This document shows positions 1 to 5,373 of a DNA stretch of 28,236 nucleotides, piece by piece. Each line of letters begins with the position of its first letter. Within the stretch, counting starts at the first letter, position 1. Where the stretch lies: IMG/VR virus record IMGVR_UViG_3300027985_001696, positions 1 to 28,236 of that record. One strand, 5' to 3'. The notes beneath the pieces are model-generated. The model was not told the origin of the DNA and ran no database searches. It worked only from the letters and a program-made list of their open reading frames with translations. The DNA comes from a virus. The position numbers and the translations under genes are program-made.

Positions 1-4
1 TAAA

Positions 5-26
5 ACAAAAGAGCCCCTTTAGGGGC
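5..26 (-). terminator. Possible minus-strand terminator
   Basis: GCCCC (13-17) pairs with GGGGC (22-26) around a 4-base loop. Read on the minus strand the stem is followed by CTCTTTTGTTTTA, a T-rich tract typical of intrinsic termination. The stem is only 5 bp, so it may instead be one of the cluster of small hairpins in this flank. Confidence 0.4.
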
Positions 27-233
27 ATAAAGTAAGAAGTTGCATGGTAGCTTGAATAAAGTGAAAGCAGCGCCTTGAGGCGTTTGTAGGCACCAAGGGC
101 TTATAGCCAAAAGTAAGCCACCCGTTTTACGGGTGGTCTTGACTGTTGCGGGGGATGGACTTCTTTGCTCAAGTCAGACACGTTTGCTTGCGCTCCGCGC
201 TGCGCGAACGGTCTTTTTCGCAGGCCTGCCGCT

Positions 234-260
234 AAAAATGCCGACACTGCGGCATTTTTT
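234..260. terminator. Bidirectional intrinsic terminator
   Basis: AAAAATGCCG (234-243) and CGGCATTTTT (250-259) form a perfect 10-bp stem with a 6-base loop. Both strands end in a T run, so it can stop transcription from either side. It lies just beyond the integrase gene and could end its transcript or that of a host gene on the left. Confidence 0.65.
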
Positions 261-298
261 CCGCCGCGCAACGACGGCGGCCGCGGCTTCAAGTCCAT

Positions 299-1759
299 CT
301 AAATCATATGCGAAATAAACAAAGACCATCCGATTGGATGGTCTTTGTTTGTTTGGTTGCGGGGGCTCGCACCAAGCGGTACACAAAACCAGATATCATA
401 ACCACCGCTGTCAAAAATAACTATTTTGTCAACCAGGGCGAGCACTGCTCGACGCTGCACCTCTTTTGAAGCCTTTCTAATATCGCCAAAGTGCTCGAGC
501 TGTGCGAGTATTTCAGCGCGAGAGAAAGTTGATGAACGTACATCCTGCAGCTGACTTTCTTCTTCGCGTAAAGCATTCAGTTTTTCTATAAGGCGCTCAT
601 GATATGCACCTCGGCTTATTGCATCCACGATGTTCTCAATTTCTTTGTGAACCTTTTGCAGACGCTTTTTGGCTTCGACTTCTGCACCCGAATTTTGTTG
701 TGAAAACAAGAGATCTGCAGCCGCGTCCAGATCGTAGAAAAACTCATCGTAGATAGTGGTTATTACTTCTGCCTCAATATATTCTTTGTTCACTCTTCGG
801 TTTCCGCAGCGCTTACTACACTCATAATAACCATAGAACTTTTTCGCACGTCCTCCGCGGACTGTTATACCGCTATAAGTAGCCCCACAACCACCGCACA
901 CAAGCTTTCCAGATAAAAGGTAGAAATGCTTTGCCCGGCCTGCGGCATTGCGCTTGTTTGCTCGCATGCGGCTTTGTACCAGCCTCCACGTTTCAGGGTC
1001 AATAATTGCCGGCATACCATCCTCGACACGGATGATATCTGCGTCTGCGTTGCGCTTCTTTCCGGCACCATAGGATCGTACGTTAAATGTGAAAGTACCA
1101 ACATATCTTTCGTTATTCAGTATGCTGTTTAGAGAATTTTTTCCGAAAGCACTACCACCTTTGGTCCGTTGCCCGCTGAGCTCTGTGAGAATGTCGGCAT
1201 AAGAATGTCCGGTGGCATATAATGAAAAAATCTGTTTTACGATTGCGGATTCACGGTCGTTGATGACATACTTCAGATCCACGATGTCGTAACCCAGTGG
1301 TGCGCGTCCGCCAGTGAATTTGCAGTTGTAGGCGTTTTCTTTTAACCCCTTCATAGTTTCAATGGCAAGATTTTCGGAATACATCTGATCTTTGCCTGCG
1401 ATTACAACTTCCATGAATCTACCAGTGGGATTGTCTTCGATTGGTTCACGTACGGAAATCACTCGAACATCGAATTTCCGCAGCTCAGCTTTATAAGTAA
1501 TGCTGTCTTTTGCATTCCTCGCGAATCTGCTGAACTCATGAACAATAACAGCATTAAAGTTGCGCAGGCGAGCGTCAACCATCATTTTCTGAAACTCATC
1601 GCGTTCATCAGTCTTGCCAGAAAGTGCTTCATCTGAGTATACCTTGACAATCTCATACCCATATCGATCAGCAAACGCGTTTATAGCACGTAACTGTGCG
1701 TCAATGCTTTCTTCTCTTTGGTTATCGGATGAATAACGCGCATAGGCGACTGCTTTCAA
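299..1759 (-). CDS. Large serine recombinase (phage integrase)
   Basis: Site-specific recombinase of the resolvase/invertase superfamily that would integrate and excise the prophage through a 5' phosphoserine intermediate. The N-terminal resolvase domain (about 1-145) has the motif YARYSSD with R8 and the likely catalytic S10, plus the SRFARN motif with R78 and R81. A recombinase domain follows (about 150-270). A zinc ribbon uses C288, C291, C314 and C318. A charged, probably coiled-coil segment spans about 358-405. At 486 residues it is within the usual range of large serine integrases. The start is TTG, preceded by GGAGGA about six bases upstream, and overlaps the stop of the upstream gene (TTGA). 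The last 15 or so residues, encoded by a terminator-like hairpin, do not look like conserved protein. Confidence 0.95.
   Translation of the reverse strand: MKAVAYARYSSDNQREESIDAQLRAINAFADRYGYEIVKVYSDEALSGKTDERDEFQKMMVDARLRNFNAVIVHEFSRFARNAKDSITYKAELRKFDVRVISVREPIEDNPTGRFMEVVIAGKDQMYSENLAIETMKGLKENAYNCKFTGGRAPLGYDIVDLKYVINDRESAIVKQIFSLYATGHSYADILTELSGQRTKGGSAFGKNSLNSILNNERYVGTFTFNVRSYGAGKKRNADADIIRVEDGMPAIIDPETWRLVQSRMRANKRNAAGRAKHFYLLSGKLVCGGCGATYSGITVRGGRAKKFYGYYECSKRCGNRRVNKEYIEAEVITTIYDEFFYDLDAAADLLFSQQNSGAEVEAKKRLQKVHKEIENIVDAISRGAYHERLIEKLNALREEESQLQDVRSSTFSRAEILAQLEHFGDIRKASKEVQRRAVLALVDKIVIFDSGGYDIWFCVPLGASPRNQTNKDHPIGWSLFISHMI
311..346 (-). terminator. Terminator-like hairpin inside the recombinase 3' end
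   Basis: AAAGACCATCC (321-331) and GGATGGTCTTT (336-346) form a perfect 11-bp stem with a 4-base loop. On the minus strand the stem ends in TCTTTGTTTATTT, the look of an intrinsic terminator. It sits inside the last codons of the recombinase frame, encoding about residues 472-481, which is unusual and suggests that the present stop codon is not the ancestral one. Confidence 0.65.
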
Positions 1760-1950
1760 GCTGATTCCTCCGATCTTTCTATTGTGATTTGCATAATCCC
1801 TAATGCAGCATTCAAGATTGAAAAATCAATACTATCGACCAATAAAACGCTGTGTGATCCATAATCAATGACAATTCGTTTTCCATCTGCAACTGACGCA
1901 ATAAAAGCTTCCGGATTTTCTTTAAACTCATTCAAACTAACGTGAATCAT
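1756..1950 (-). CDS. Phd/YefM-like small protein, orphan antitoxin fold
   Basis: A 64-residue protein with the layout of Phd/YefM DNA-binding antitoxins: a short N-terminal strand, the helix SLNEFKENPEAFIASV (residues 5-20), then GKRIVIDYGSHSVLLVDS, matching the family pattern of a glycine followed by an Ile/Val-rich strand, a turn and a second strand. The C-terminal toxin-neutralising tail is short and no toxin gene lies beside it. It is joined by a 4-base overlap to the recombinase downstream and by another to the gene upstream, with GAGGTG as ribosome site. I infer a DNA-binding or autoregulatory role in the integration operon, possibly a directionality or copy-control factor. The family assignment is by pattern only. 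Confidence 0.65.
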   Translation of the reverse strand: MIHVSLNEFKENPEAFIASVADGKRIVIDYGSHSVLLVDSIDFSILNAALGIMQITIERSEESA

Positions 1951-2210
1951 GTAGACACCTCACTAAACTCAGGAAACACATCAAAGGTTGATCCGTTAGG
2001 CAATGGAAGCGCATGAAATACTGCTGCTTTTACGAAACTAATACAATTTGGGCATGGATTCGCGCTTGAACTGCGATAACATCCTTCGGCTATTGGGGGG
2101 AAGACGGGCAGCCCATCATCCTCTGCAACTGTCACCAAAATTGTTGGTGTAAAATTTGCCTTTGCTTTTGGGCACTGAACCCGTGCTTTGATACGATAAT
2201 AAGAAATCAT
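1947..2210 (-). CDS. Small protein of unknown function, first gene of the integration operon
   Basis: Eighty-seven residues, not recognised. It has a Cys at about residue 13 and the cluster CPNC near residue 58, which may bind a metal. The N-terminus (MISYYRIKARV) and the strand-rich middle suggest a compact beta fold. The start at 2210 is chosen because GGGAGG lies about six bases upstream, and because an ATG further upstream at 2243 overlaps the -10 element of the promoter at 2242-2270 and so would not be in the transcript. It overlaps the Phd-like gene by ATGA, so the three genes to 299 appear translationally coupled. Confidence 0.7.
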   Translation of the reverse strand: MISYYRIKARVQCPKAKANFTPTILVTVAEDDGLPVFPPIAEGCYRSSSANPCPNCISFVKAAVFHALPLPNGSTFDVFPEFSEVST

Positions 2211-2241
2211 ACGAACCTCCCGAATACGAACGTGTGTTTGC

Positions 2242-2270
2242 ATTATCGCACGCTATTTCGATTTTGTAAA
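2242..2270 (-). promoter_or_regulatory. SigA-type promoter of the integration operon
   Basis: On the minus strand TTTACA (2265-2270) is followed after exactly 17 bases by GATAAT (2242-2247). Transcription would start near 2235, leaving about 25 bases before the chosen start at 2210. Its spacer is nearly identical to that of the repressor promoter at 3407-3435. Confidence 0.7.
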
Positions 2271-2289
2271 GCTAAGCAGAAGTTGTTTC

Positions 2290-2318
2290 TTGATTACACG
2301 CTTTAGTACTGATATTAT
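2290..2318 (+). promoter_or_regulatory. Promoter of a putative small RNA
   Basis: TTGATT (2290-2295), a 17-base spacer and TATTAT (2313-2318) form a good SigA-type promoter on the plus strand. It lies in a gap between two minus-strand genes and points at a hairpin and terminator with no open frame, so it most likely makes a non-coding RNA. Confidence 0.6.
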
Positions 2319-2320
2319 AA

Positions 2321-2405
2321 GGGTGCAGAAAAGAGACCCTGCCTAGGGCGTTTTACTATCTGCACTCACCGCTTTAGTGGTACGAACACTGAAGCGGTTT
2401 TTTAT
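2321..2405 (+). ncRNA. Putative small structured RNA, about 80 nt
   Basis: Directly downstream of the promoter at 2290-2318 the RNA would fold into two elements. The first is a closing stem GTGCAGA (2323-2329) with TCTGCAC (2359-2365), enclosing the small hairpin CCCT-GCCT-AGGG (2337-2348). The second is a strong terminator hairpin, ACCGCTTTAGTG (2368-2379) with CACTGAAGCGGT (2387-2398), followed by TTTTTTATCTTTT. There is no ribosome site or open frame. It is transcribed against the flanking minus-strand genes but overlaps neither. A regulatory RNA of the lysogeny region is the simplest reading. I do not recognise a named RNA family. Confidence 0.55.
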
Positions 2406-2410
2406 CTTTT
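2368..2410 (+). terminator. Intrinsic terminator of the small RNA
   Basis: A 12-bp stem (2368-2379 with 2387-2398, one G-U pair, 7-base loop) is followed by a T-rich tract on the plus strand. No plus-strand coding gene precedes it, which is the main argument for a small RNA here. Confidence 0.75.
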
Positions 2411-2426
2411 GGAATAGAGATAATTC

Positions 2427-2756
2427 TTATAATTTTATCAGATTAAAATAAGCAATTGCTTGACCATTAAACTGAGGGAATTCGCCTCCATTTACATTAA
2501 GAGCTACAGCAAGAATACCAAGTAAAATGGCGATAATCACAGAATAGAATCTTAGGTAGTGAACAACAGCTTCGGCAATTGCCCATACAATTAATATACA
2601 AGTTCCAATTAACATTAATACCCAAACGCCACCACCATCCCCCGCAAATGCTGCGGTGAAAAAAGCTGCGAGAATCGCAAATAAACCCATTGTGTTTAAG
2701 CCGCGTCTTGGTTTTTCACTCTCTTTATATACTGAGTTAGCATCAAGTTTGTTCAT
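2427..2756 (-). CDS. Small three-helix membrane protein cotranscribed with the repressor
   Basis: A 109-residue protein with a polar N-terminus (1-20) and three predicted membrane segments at about 22-38, 43-64 and 70-87, with a Gly-rich turn (AGDGGGVW) between the first two. It has a clear ribosome site (GGGAGA five bases before the ATG) and starts 11 bases after the repressor stop, so it should be made in the lysogen. Small membrane proteins in this position are often superinfection-exclusion or immunity factors; that role is inferred from position only. No family is recognised. Confidence 0.8.
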   Translation of the reverse strand: MNKLDANSVYKESEKPRRGLNTMGLFAILAAFFTAAFAGDGGGVWVLMLIGTCILIVWAIAEAVVHYLRFYSVIIAILLGILAVALNVNGGEFPQFNGQAIAYFNLIKL

Positions 2757-2767
2757 AGGTCTCCCAT

Positions 2768-3385
2768 CTATTTGATTAGACTAAAAAATCCAACTGCTTT
2801 ACCTAGAATTCGAGCCGAATGGGCGCCATTGATCTGTATTGGGGCATAAGCCGGATTTTCTGCTTGTAAAATCATACCGTGAGCAAGCTTATAAACCCGC
2901 TTTAGTGTCACTTCTTCTTCATCAATAATGACGGCTGCAATCTCGCTATTCTCAACATCATCTTGTTGTCGAATATAAACAACGTCACCATCAAAAATAC
3001 GCGCACCTGTCATGCTGTCACCTTTACAGCGTAAAGCAAAATCACAATGGATACCATCAGGAACATCAACATATCCATCAAGATTTTCAACAGCAAGTAT
3101 TGGATCGCCGCAAGCTATGTTTCCTAACAAAGGTTTTTTCGTTGTTAACGGAAGAGTCATGATGCCGGGAAGACTTAAAATATCGCTAGTATCATTTGAA
3201 AAGAAATACTTTGGAGATACGCTTAATGCTCCGCATAGATTTTCGACCATATCCATATCGGGTTTATTGATGTCATTCTCCCAGTTGCTGATTGCTGTAT
3301 TAGTTGCGTCAATTAAATCGGCTAACTCTTTTTGGGTATAGCCTTTTTTCTTACGCGCCTCTTTAAGTTTATTACCGAAAGTCAT
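2768..3385 (-). CDS. CI/LexA-like repressor with HTH and S24 self-cleavage domain
   Basis: A 205-residue lysogeny repressor. Residues 3-58 form an HTH_3 DNA-binding domain (KLKEARKKKGYTQKELADLI). Residues 85-205 form an S24/LexA-type peptidase domain with the cleavage site C92-G93 (ACGDPI, the Cys-Gly form known in UmuD), catalytic S124 in GDSM and lysine K162 in VTLKR. RecA-stimulated self-cleavage would induce the phage. The start is placed at 3385, with GGGGTG about six bases upstream. An ATG at 3415 lies upstream of the -10 element and cannot be in the mRNA. It faces the Cro-like gene across six or more TTYCAG half-sites that it probably binds. Confidence 0.95.
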   Translation of the reverse strand: MTFGNKLKEARKKKGYTQKELADLIDATNTAISNWENDINKPDMDMVENLCGALSVSPKYFFSNDTSDILSLPGIMTLPLTTKKPLLGNIACGDPILAVENLDGYVDVPDGIHCDFALRCKGDSMTGARIFDGDVVYIRQQDDVENSEIAAVIIDEEEVTLKRVYKLAHGMILQAENPAYAPIQINGAHSARILGKAVGFFSLIK

Positions 3386-3406
3386 GGTATCACCCCTCTG
3401 TCTGGA

Positions 3407-3435
3407 ATCATACACCGCAATTTCGATATTGTAAA
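3407..3435 (-). promoter_or_regulatory. Promoter of the repressor (maintenance promoter)
   Basis: On the minus strand TTTACA (3430-3435), a 17-base spacer and TATGAT (3407-3412). A CTGGAA half-site (3402-3407) touches the -10 and the operator at 3444-3460 lies just upstream of the -35, so both activation and autorepression are possible. Confidence 0.75.
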
Positions 3436-3443
3436 TAATTATT

Positions 3444-3530
3444 TTCCAGATTAGCTGAAATTATTCTGGAATTCTAGTTGACATTACAGCGAAGCTGGAA
3501 TAATATGAATATATTCCAGAATTACTGAAA
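3444..3530. promoter_or_regulatory. Repressor operators in the divergent switch
   Basis: Two 17-base dyads share the form TTCCAG-N5-CTGAAA at 3444-3460 and 3514-3530. A third, wider dyad pairs CTGGAA (3495-3500) with TTCCAG (3514-3519), and a further CTGGAA lies at 3466-3471. One more half-site is at 3402-3407. The half-sites flank or overlap both divergent promoters, as expected for repressor and Cro binding. Confidence 0.75.
3478..3506 (+). promoter_or_regulatory. Early rightward promoter
   Basis: TTGACA (3478-3483), exactly 17 bases, then TATAAT-like TAATAT (3501-3506): a consensus -35 at ideal spacing. The half-site CTGGAA at 3495-3500 sits in the spacer directly before the -10, and the dyad at 3514-3530 covers the start region, so bound repressor would block it. 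Confidence 0.85.
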
Positions 3531-3546
3531 TAAAGGGGGATGCCAA

Positions 3547-3768
3547 ATGTGTGTAGGACTTCGAATTCTTGAGTACATCCAAAGTAGCGGTATTTCACAA
3601 GCACATGTAAGTAAAAGAGCGGGGATTTCACTTCCCAAACTCAACTTAGCTCTACACGGGCGAAGAAAACTGCAAATGGATGAATATGAGGCCATATGCT
3701 ATGCCCTTGATGTAAACCCAGATAAATTTCTCGTCCCACGACCGATAAGCGGCGAGAAGAGCGCGTAA
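3547..3768 (+). CDS. Cro-like HTH regulator
   Basis: A 73-residue protein that is almost entirely one HTH_3 domain: RILEYIQSSGISQAHVSKRA, then GISLPKLNLALHGRRKL as the recognition region. It is the first gene after the early promoter and has a strong ribosome site (AGGGGG about eight bases upstream), the position of Cro in lambdoid and Firmicutes phages. It probably competes with the repressor for the TTYCAG sites. An alternative role as a regulator of the early operon only cannot be excluded. Confidence 0.88.
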   Translation: MCVGLRILEYIQSSGISQAHVSKRAGISLPKLNLALHGRRKLQMDEYEAICYALDVNPDKFLVPRPISGEKSA

Positions 3769-3785
3769 AAAACAAGCAGATTGCT

Positions 3786-3899
3786 CCCGGCGCTTTTCGA
3801 TGGATGCGGTAAATGGACACTACCTTTCCGGACGAACGGTTTTTTACGCTCTACCAGCGGTTTTTACGTTCGTCACTGTATTCATCGGAAAACGCCGGG
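3786..3899 (+). promoter_or_regulatory. Highly structured leader RNA before a small membrane gene
   Basis: Three nested inverted repeats share one axis. The outer pair is 3786-3802 with 3883-3899 (17 positions, one mismatch, one G-U). The middle pair is GACGAACG (3831-3838) with CGTTCGTC (3867-3874), perfect. The inner pair is CGCT (3847-3850) with AGCG (3856-3859). The outer stem ends two bases before the AAGGAG ribosome site (3901-3906) of the gene at 3915. No T run follows, so it is not a simple terminator. I infer a structured cis-acting RNA, for example one controlling translation or RNA processing; it matches no riboswitch I recognise. Confidence 0.55.
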
Positions 3900-3914
3900 C
3901 AAGGAGAAAAGATC

Positions 3915-4061
3915 ATGTTTGAATTCATGAGCAATGCTTTTTACGCCCTCGTCGGCGTAGTGTGTATCAGTCTCGCGGCAACAATTCTCACTGCGGTAGT
4001 TTCAGGAATTGTCAATATGTTTAGAAAACAAAAGAGAGGGGGGAAGGGAAATGCCACTTGA
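3915..4061 (+). CDS. Small single-pass membrane protein
   Basis: Forty-eight residues beginning MFEFMSNAFYALVG, with one hydrophobic segment (about residues 8-34) followed by a basic tail (MFRKQKRGGKG), so an N-out/C-in or hairpin-anchored small membrane protein is likely. The start at 3915 is chosen for its AAGGAG ribosome site at 3901-3906; an in-frame ATG at 3813 would put the coding region inside the folded leader. Its stop overlaps the start of the next gene. Function unknown; a tiny membrane-active early protein is plausible. Confidence 0.65.
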   Translation: MFEFMSNAFYALVGVVCISLAATILTAVVSGIVNMFRKQKRGGKGNAT

Positions 4062-4209
4062 TATAAAAGGCGAACGTGCGCCAATGACAGCGGAGACATT
4101 TTTGTTTATTATTACCGGACTTTACGGACAGGCTGCAATTGATGCAATCCTGTCCGATATGTCAAAAGAAGAGAAAAGAGAGGAGGGATTAAATGAGCAT
4201 ACAACTTAA
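4051..4209 (+). CDS. Small early protein of unknown function
   Basis: Fifty-two residues (MPLDIKGERAPMTAETFLFI...), not recognised. The ribosome site GAGAGGGGGG (4034-4043) precedes the ATG at 4051. It overlaps the 3' end of the preceding gene by 11 bases and the start of the next by 17, typical of a tightly packed early phage operon. A short amphipathic helix-rich body ends in a charged tail (KEEKREEG). Confidence 0.65.
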   Translation: MPLDIKGERAPMTAETFLFIITGLYGQAAIDAILSDMSKEEKREEGLNEHTT

Positions 4210-4486
4210 GGTAACAAAAAAGCCGGGCGACGTTGGCGCGTCAGTCCCAGCAAACGAAATTCATCAACGTCACAATACCACAAAAGCAGAGATTGTGTCA
4301 ATGCTCGAAGCATTGCTGCAGCATTGCGCCGAAGATGTCGTTTCTCTCGAGCCGCAGTATAACGCGCGGGAAGAGTTGGAAACGATCAAGGTAACGTTTG
4401 TCGGCGGCGGCGTTCGCTATGCGAACGTTTACGCTGACAGCCATCTTTCCATATGCCGTGATGTTCTTAATCAGGCATTCAAATGA
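4193..4486 (+). CDS. Conserved-type phage early protein, unknown function
   Basis: Ninety-seven residues with an alpha-helical middle (TKAEIVSMLEALLQHCAEDV) and a beta hairpin (ETIKVTFVGGGVRYANVYA) before a C-terminal helix. GAGAGGAGGG lies just upstream of the start. Proteins of this style are common in early operons of Clostridia phages, but I know no function. It is coupled to the next gene by an ATGA overlap. Confidence 0.75.
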   Translation: MSIQLKVTKKPGDVGASVPANEIHQRHNTTKAEIVSMLEALLQHCAEDVVSLEPQYNAREELETIKVTFVGGGVRYANVYADSHLSICRDVLNQAFK

Positions 4487-4737
4487 TTGCCGTCTGCGCG
4501 GAATGCGGCTACAAGCTGCTCGTACAATTTCGCGATAGTGCGGAGATGCAGTCAACCTTACGGGAAGCCAGGTGGATCTGCATCTACATCAATAACCACT
4601 GGCACACCGTTTGCCCGGCGTGTAGAAAGGAGATAGAACGTGCAAAAGCTAAAACGGCGATCGCTTCTAATCGTAGCAGGAACGATGCTTTACGCATTGT
4701 TGCTTCTGTGGGCGATCCCGACATTGGCCGACGGTGA
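4483..4737 (+). CDS. Zinc-ribbon-like small protein with extended C-terminus
   Basis: Eighty-four residues. CAECGYK (5-11) and CPAC (about 44-47) form a likely four-cysteine zinc site separated by a helix and strand. The start overlaps the preceding stop (ATGA). The C-terminal third (from about residue 53) is coded by DNA that overlaps by 98 bases the well-supported GTG start and signal peptide of the next gene, and looks like low-complexity filler. The original stop was probably earlier and may have been lost by mutation. Function unknown. Confidence 0.65.
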   Translation: MIAVCAECGYKLLVQFRDSAEMQSTLREARWICIYINNHWHTVCPACRKEIERAKAKTAIASNRSRNDALRIVASVGDPDIGRR

Positions 4738-5248
4738 GGTAGAAATTATTACGATTGAACTTTCACCAACACCATCACCTTCACCAATGACGCCACCCCC
4801 AGCTACCCCTACACCAACACCTGTTACCCGCCCAGAATTACCATCTTATGACTATCCAGCAGAGGATGCGCGTTGCCTATCCCGCGGGATATGGAGTGTA
4901 TGCCCGGCAAGTCCAACCCATGATACAAAATTGGCGTTTTGTGAGCTCGTGCAAAATCGTGAAGATGATACCAGCGGCGATTTTGATGATGGCATCAGAT
5001 GGATACTTCTGCAAGGGAATGAATTCCCCAGTTATGATCCGGACGCATACCGATCCCATGCGAACAACGAAATAGCGGACTACGCTATGCGCTCATGGAT
5101 TTATGCAACTGTTACAGGTGATCGGTCTTATCGGTTGGTACCGGAAGATGGACTTTACTGTGATTTTTATCGCATTCATGGATGGGATTACATCAAAATC
5201 TACAATCGTACCGGAGTTGTTGTTTACGACAGCGGTATAAAAAACTAA
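4640..5248 (+). CDS. Secreted protein with Pro/Thr-rich linker, cell-wall-hydrolase-like
   Basis: A 202-residue exported protein. Residues 1-30 form a signal peptide: basic MQKLKRR, hydrophobic core to LLLWAIP, and a likely cut after TLA (30). A Pro/Thr/Ser linker spans about 42-66. The globular part (70-202) contains LAFCELVQNRED and a Gly-rich loop, vaguely like SleB/CwlJ-type hydrolases, but the usual catalytic Glu region is not clear, so the enzyme call is weak. The start is GTG with AAAGGAG seven bases upstream. An exported protein in an early phage operon is unusual; a surface or superinfection role is possible. Confidence 0.7.
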   Translation: MQKLKRRSLLIVAGTMLYALLLLWAIPTLADGEVEIITIELSPTPSPSPMTPPPATPTPTPVTRPELPSYDYPAEDARCLSRGIWSVCPASPTHDTKLAFCELVQNREDDTSGDFDDGIRWILLQGNEFPSYDPDAYRSHANNEIADYAMRSWIYATVTGDRSYRLVPEDGLYCDFYRIHGWDYIKIYNRTGVVVYDSGIKN

Positions 5249-5262
5249 TAAGGAGTTAACAC

Positions 5263-5373
5263 ATGAAATACGATACATGTCCTCAAATTTGCCCGAATTG
5301 CGGGGCGCATCTTGACGCAGGAGAAGTCTGCGATTGCATTGGTAAAGACGAAGGCGATCATGAAAAAGACTAA
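5263..5373 (+). CDS. Very small cysteine-rich zinc-finger protein
   Basis: Thirty-six residues beginning MKYDTCPQICPNCGAHLD and continuing to CDC. The pairs CPNC and CDC make a treble-clef or zinc-knuckle-like site. AAGGAG (5250-5255) is ideally placed. Such tiny CPxCG proteins are frequent in early operons of Firmicutes phages; role unknown. It overlaps the next start by 14 bases. Confidence 0.7.
   Translation: MKYDTCPQICPNCGAHLDAGEVCDCIGKDEGDHEKD

Larger units (their letters stand above)
1..298. other. Non-coding, hairpin-rich left flank
   Basis: No convincing gene is present. The stretch holds a series of perfect short inverted repeats: GCCCC/GGGGC at 13-26, CGCC/GGCG at 71-82, GGCT/AGCC at 98-108, CCACCCG/CGGGTGG at 118-136, AAAAATGCCG/CGGCATTTTT at 234-259 and CCGCCG/CGGCGG at 261-280. 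A 9-base inverted repeat, GATGGACTT at 154-162 and AAGTCCATC at 291-299, brackets the GC-rich second half. It may be host intergenic DNA, an attachment-side region, or the right end of an IS200/IS605-like element entering from the left. None of these can be settled here. Confidence 0.5.

Noticed and set aside
101-298. Short overlapping frames on both strands in the left flank
   Set aside because: Biased GC-rich composition, several strong hairpins inside and no ribosome sites.
340-375. tRNA 3' end (GGTTGCGGGGG resembles tRNA gene ends used as att sites)
   Set aside because: The following bases do not give a T-arm or an acceptor stem, and the stretch lies in the recombinase frame.
1756-1950. 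Complete toxin-antitoxin pair with the Phd-like gene
   Set aside because: No toxin-like partner such as Doc, RelE or YoeB is seen next to it; the 87-residue upstream protein shows no such motif.
3386-3415. Upstream ATG adding ten residues to the repressor
   Set aside because: It lies before the -10 element of the repressor promoter, and the extra residues do not belong to the HTH domain.
3813-3914. N-terminal extension of the small membrane protein from ATG 3813
   Set aside because: No ribosome site at 3813; the region is dominated by nested stems; ATG 3915 has AAGGAG.
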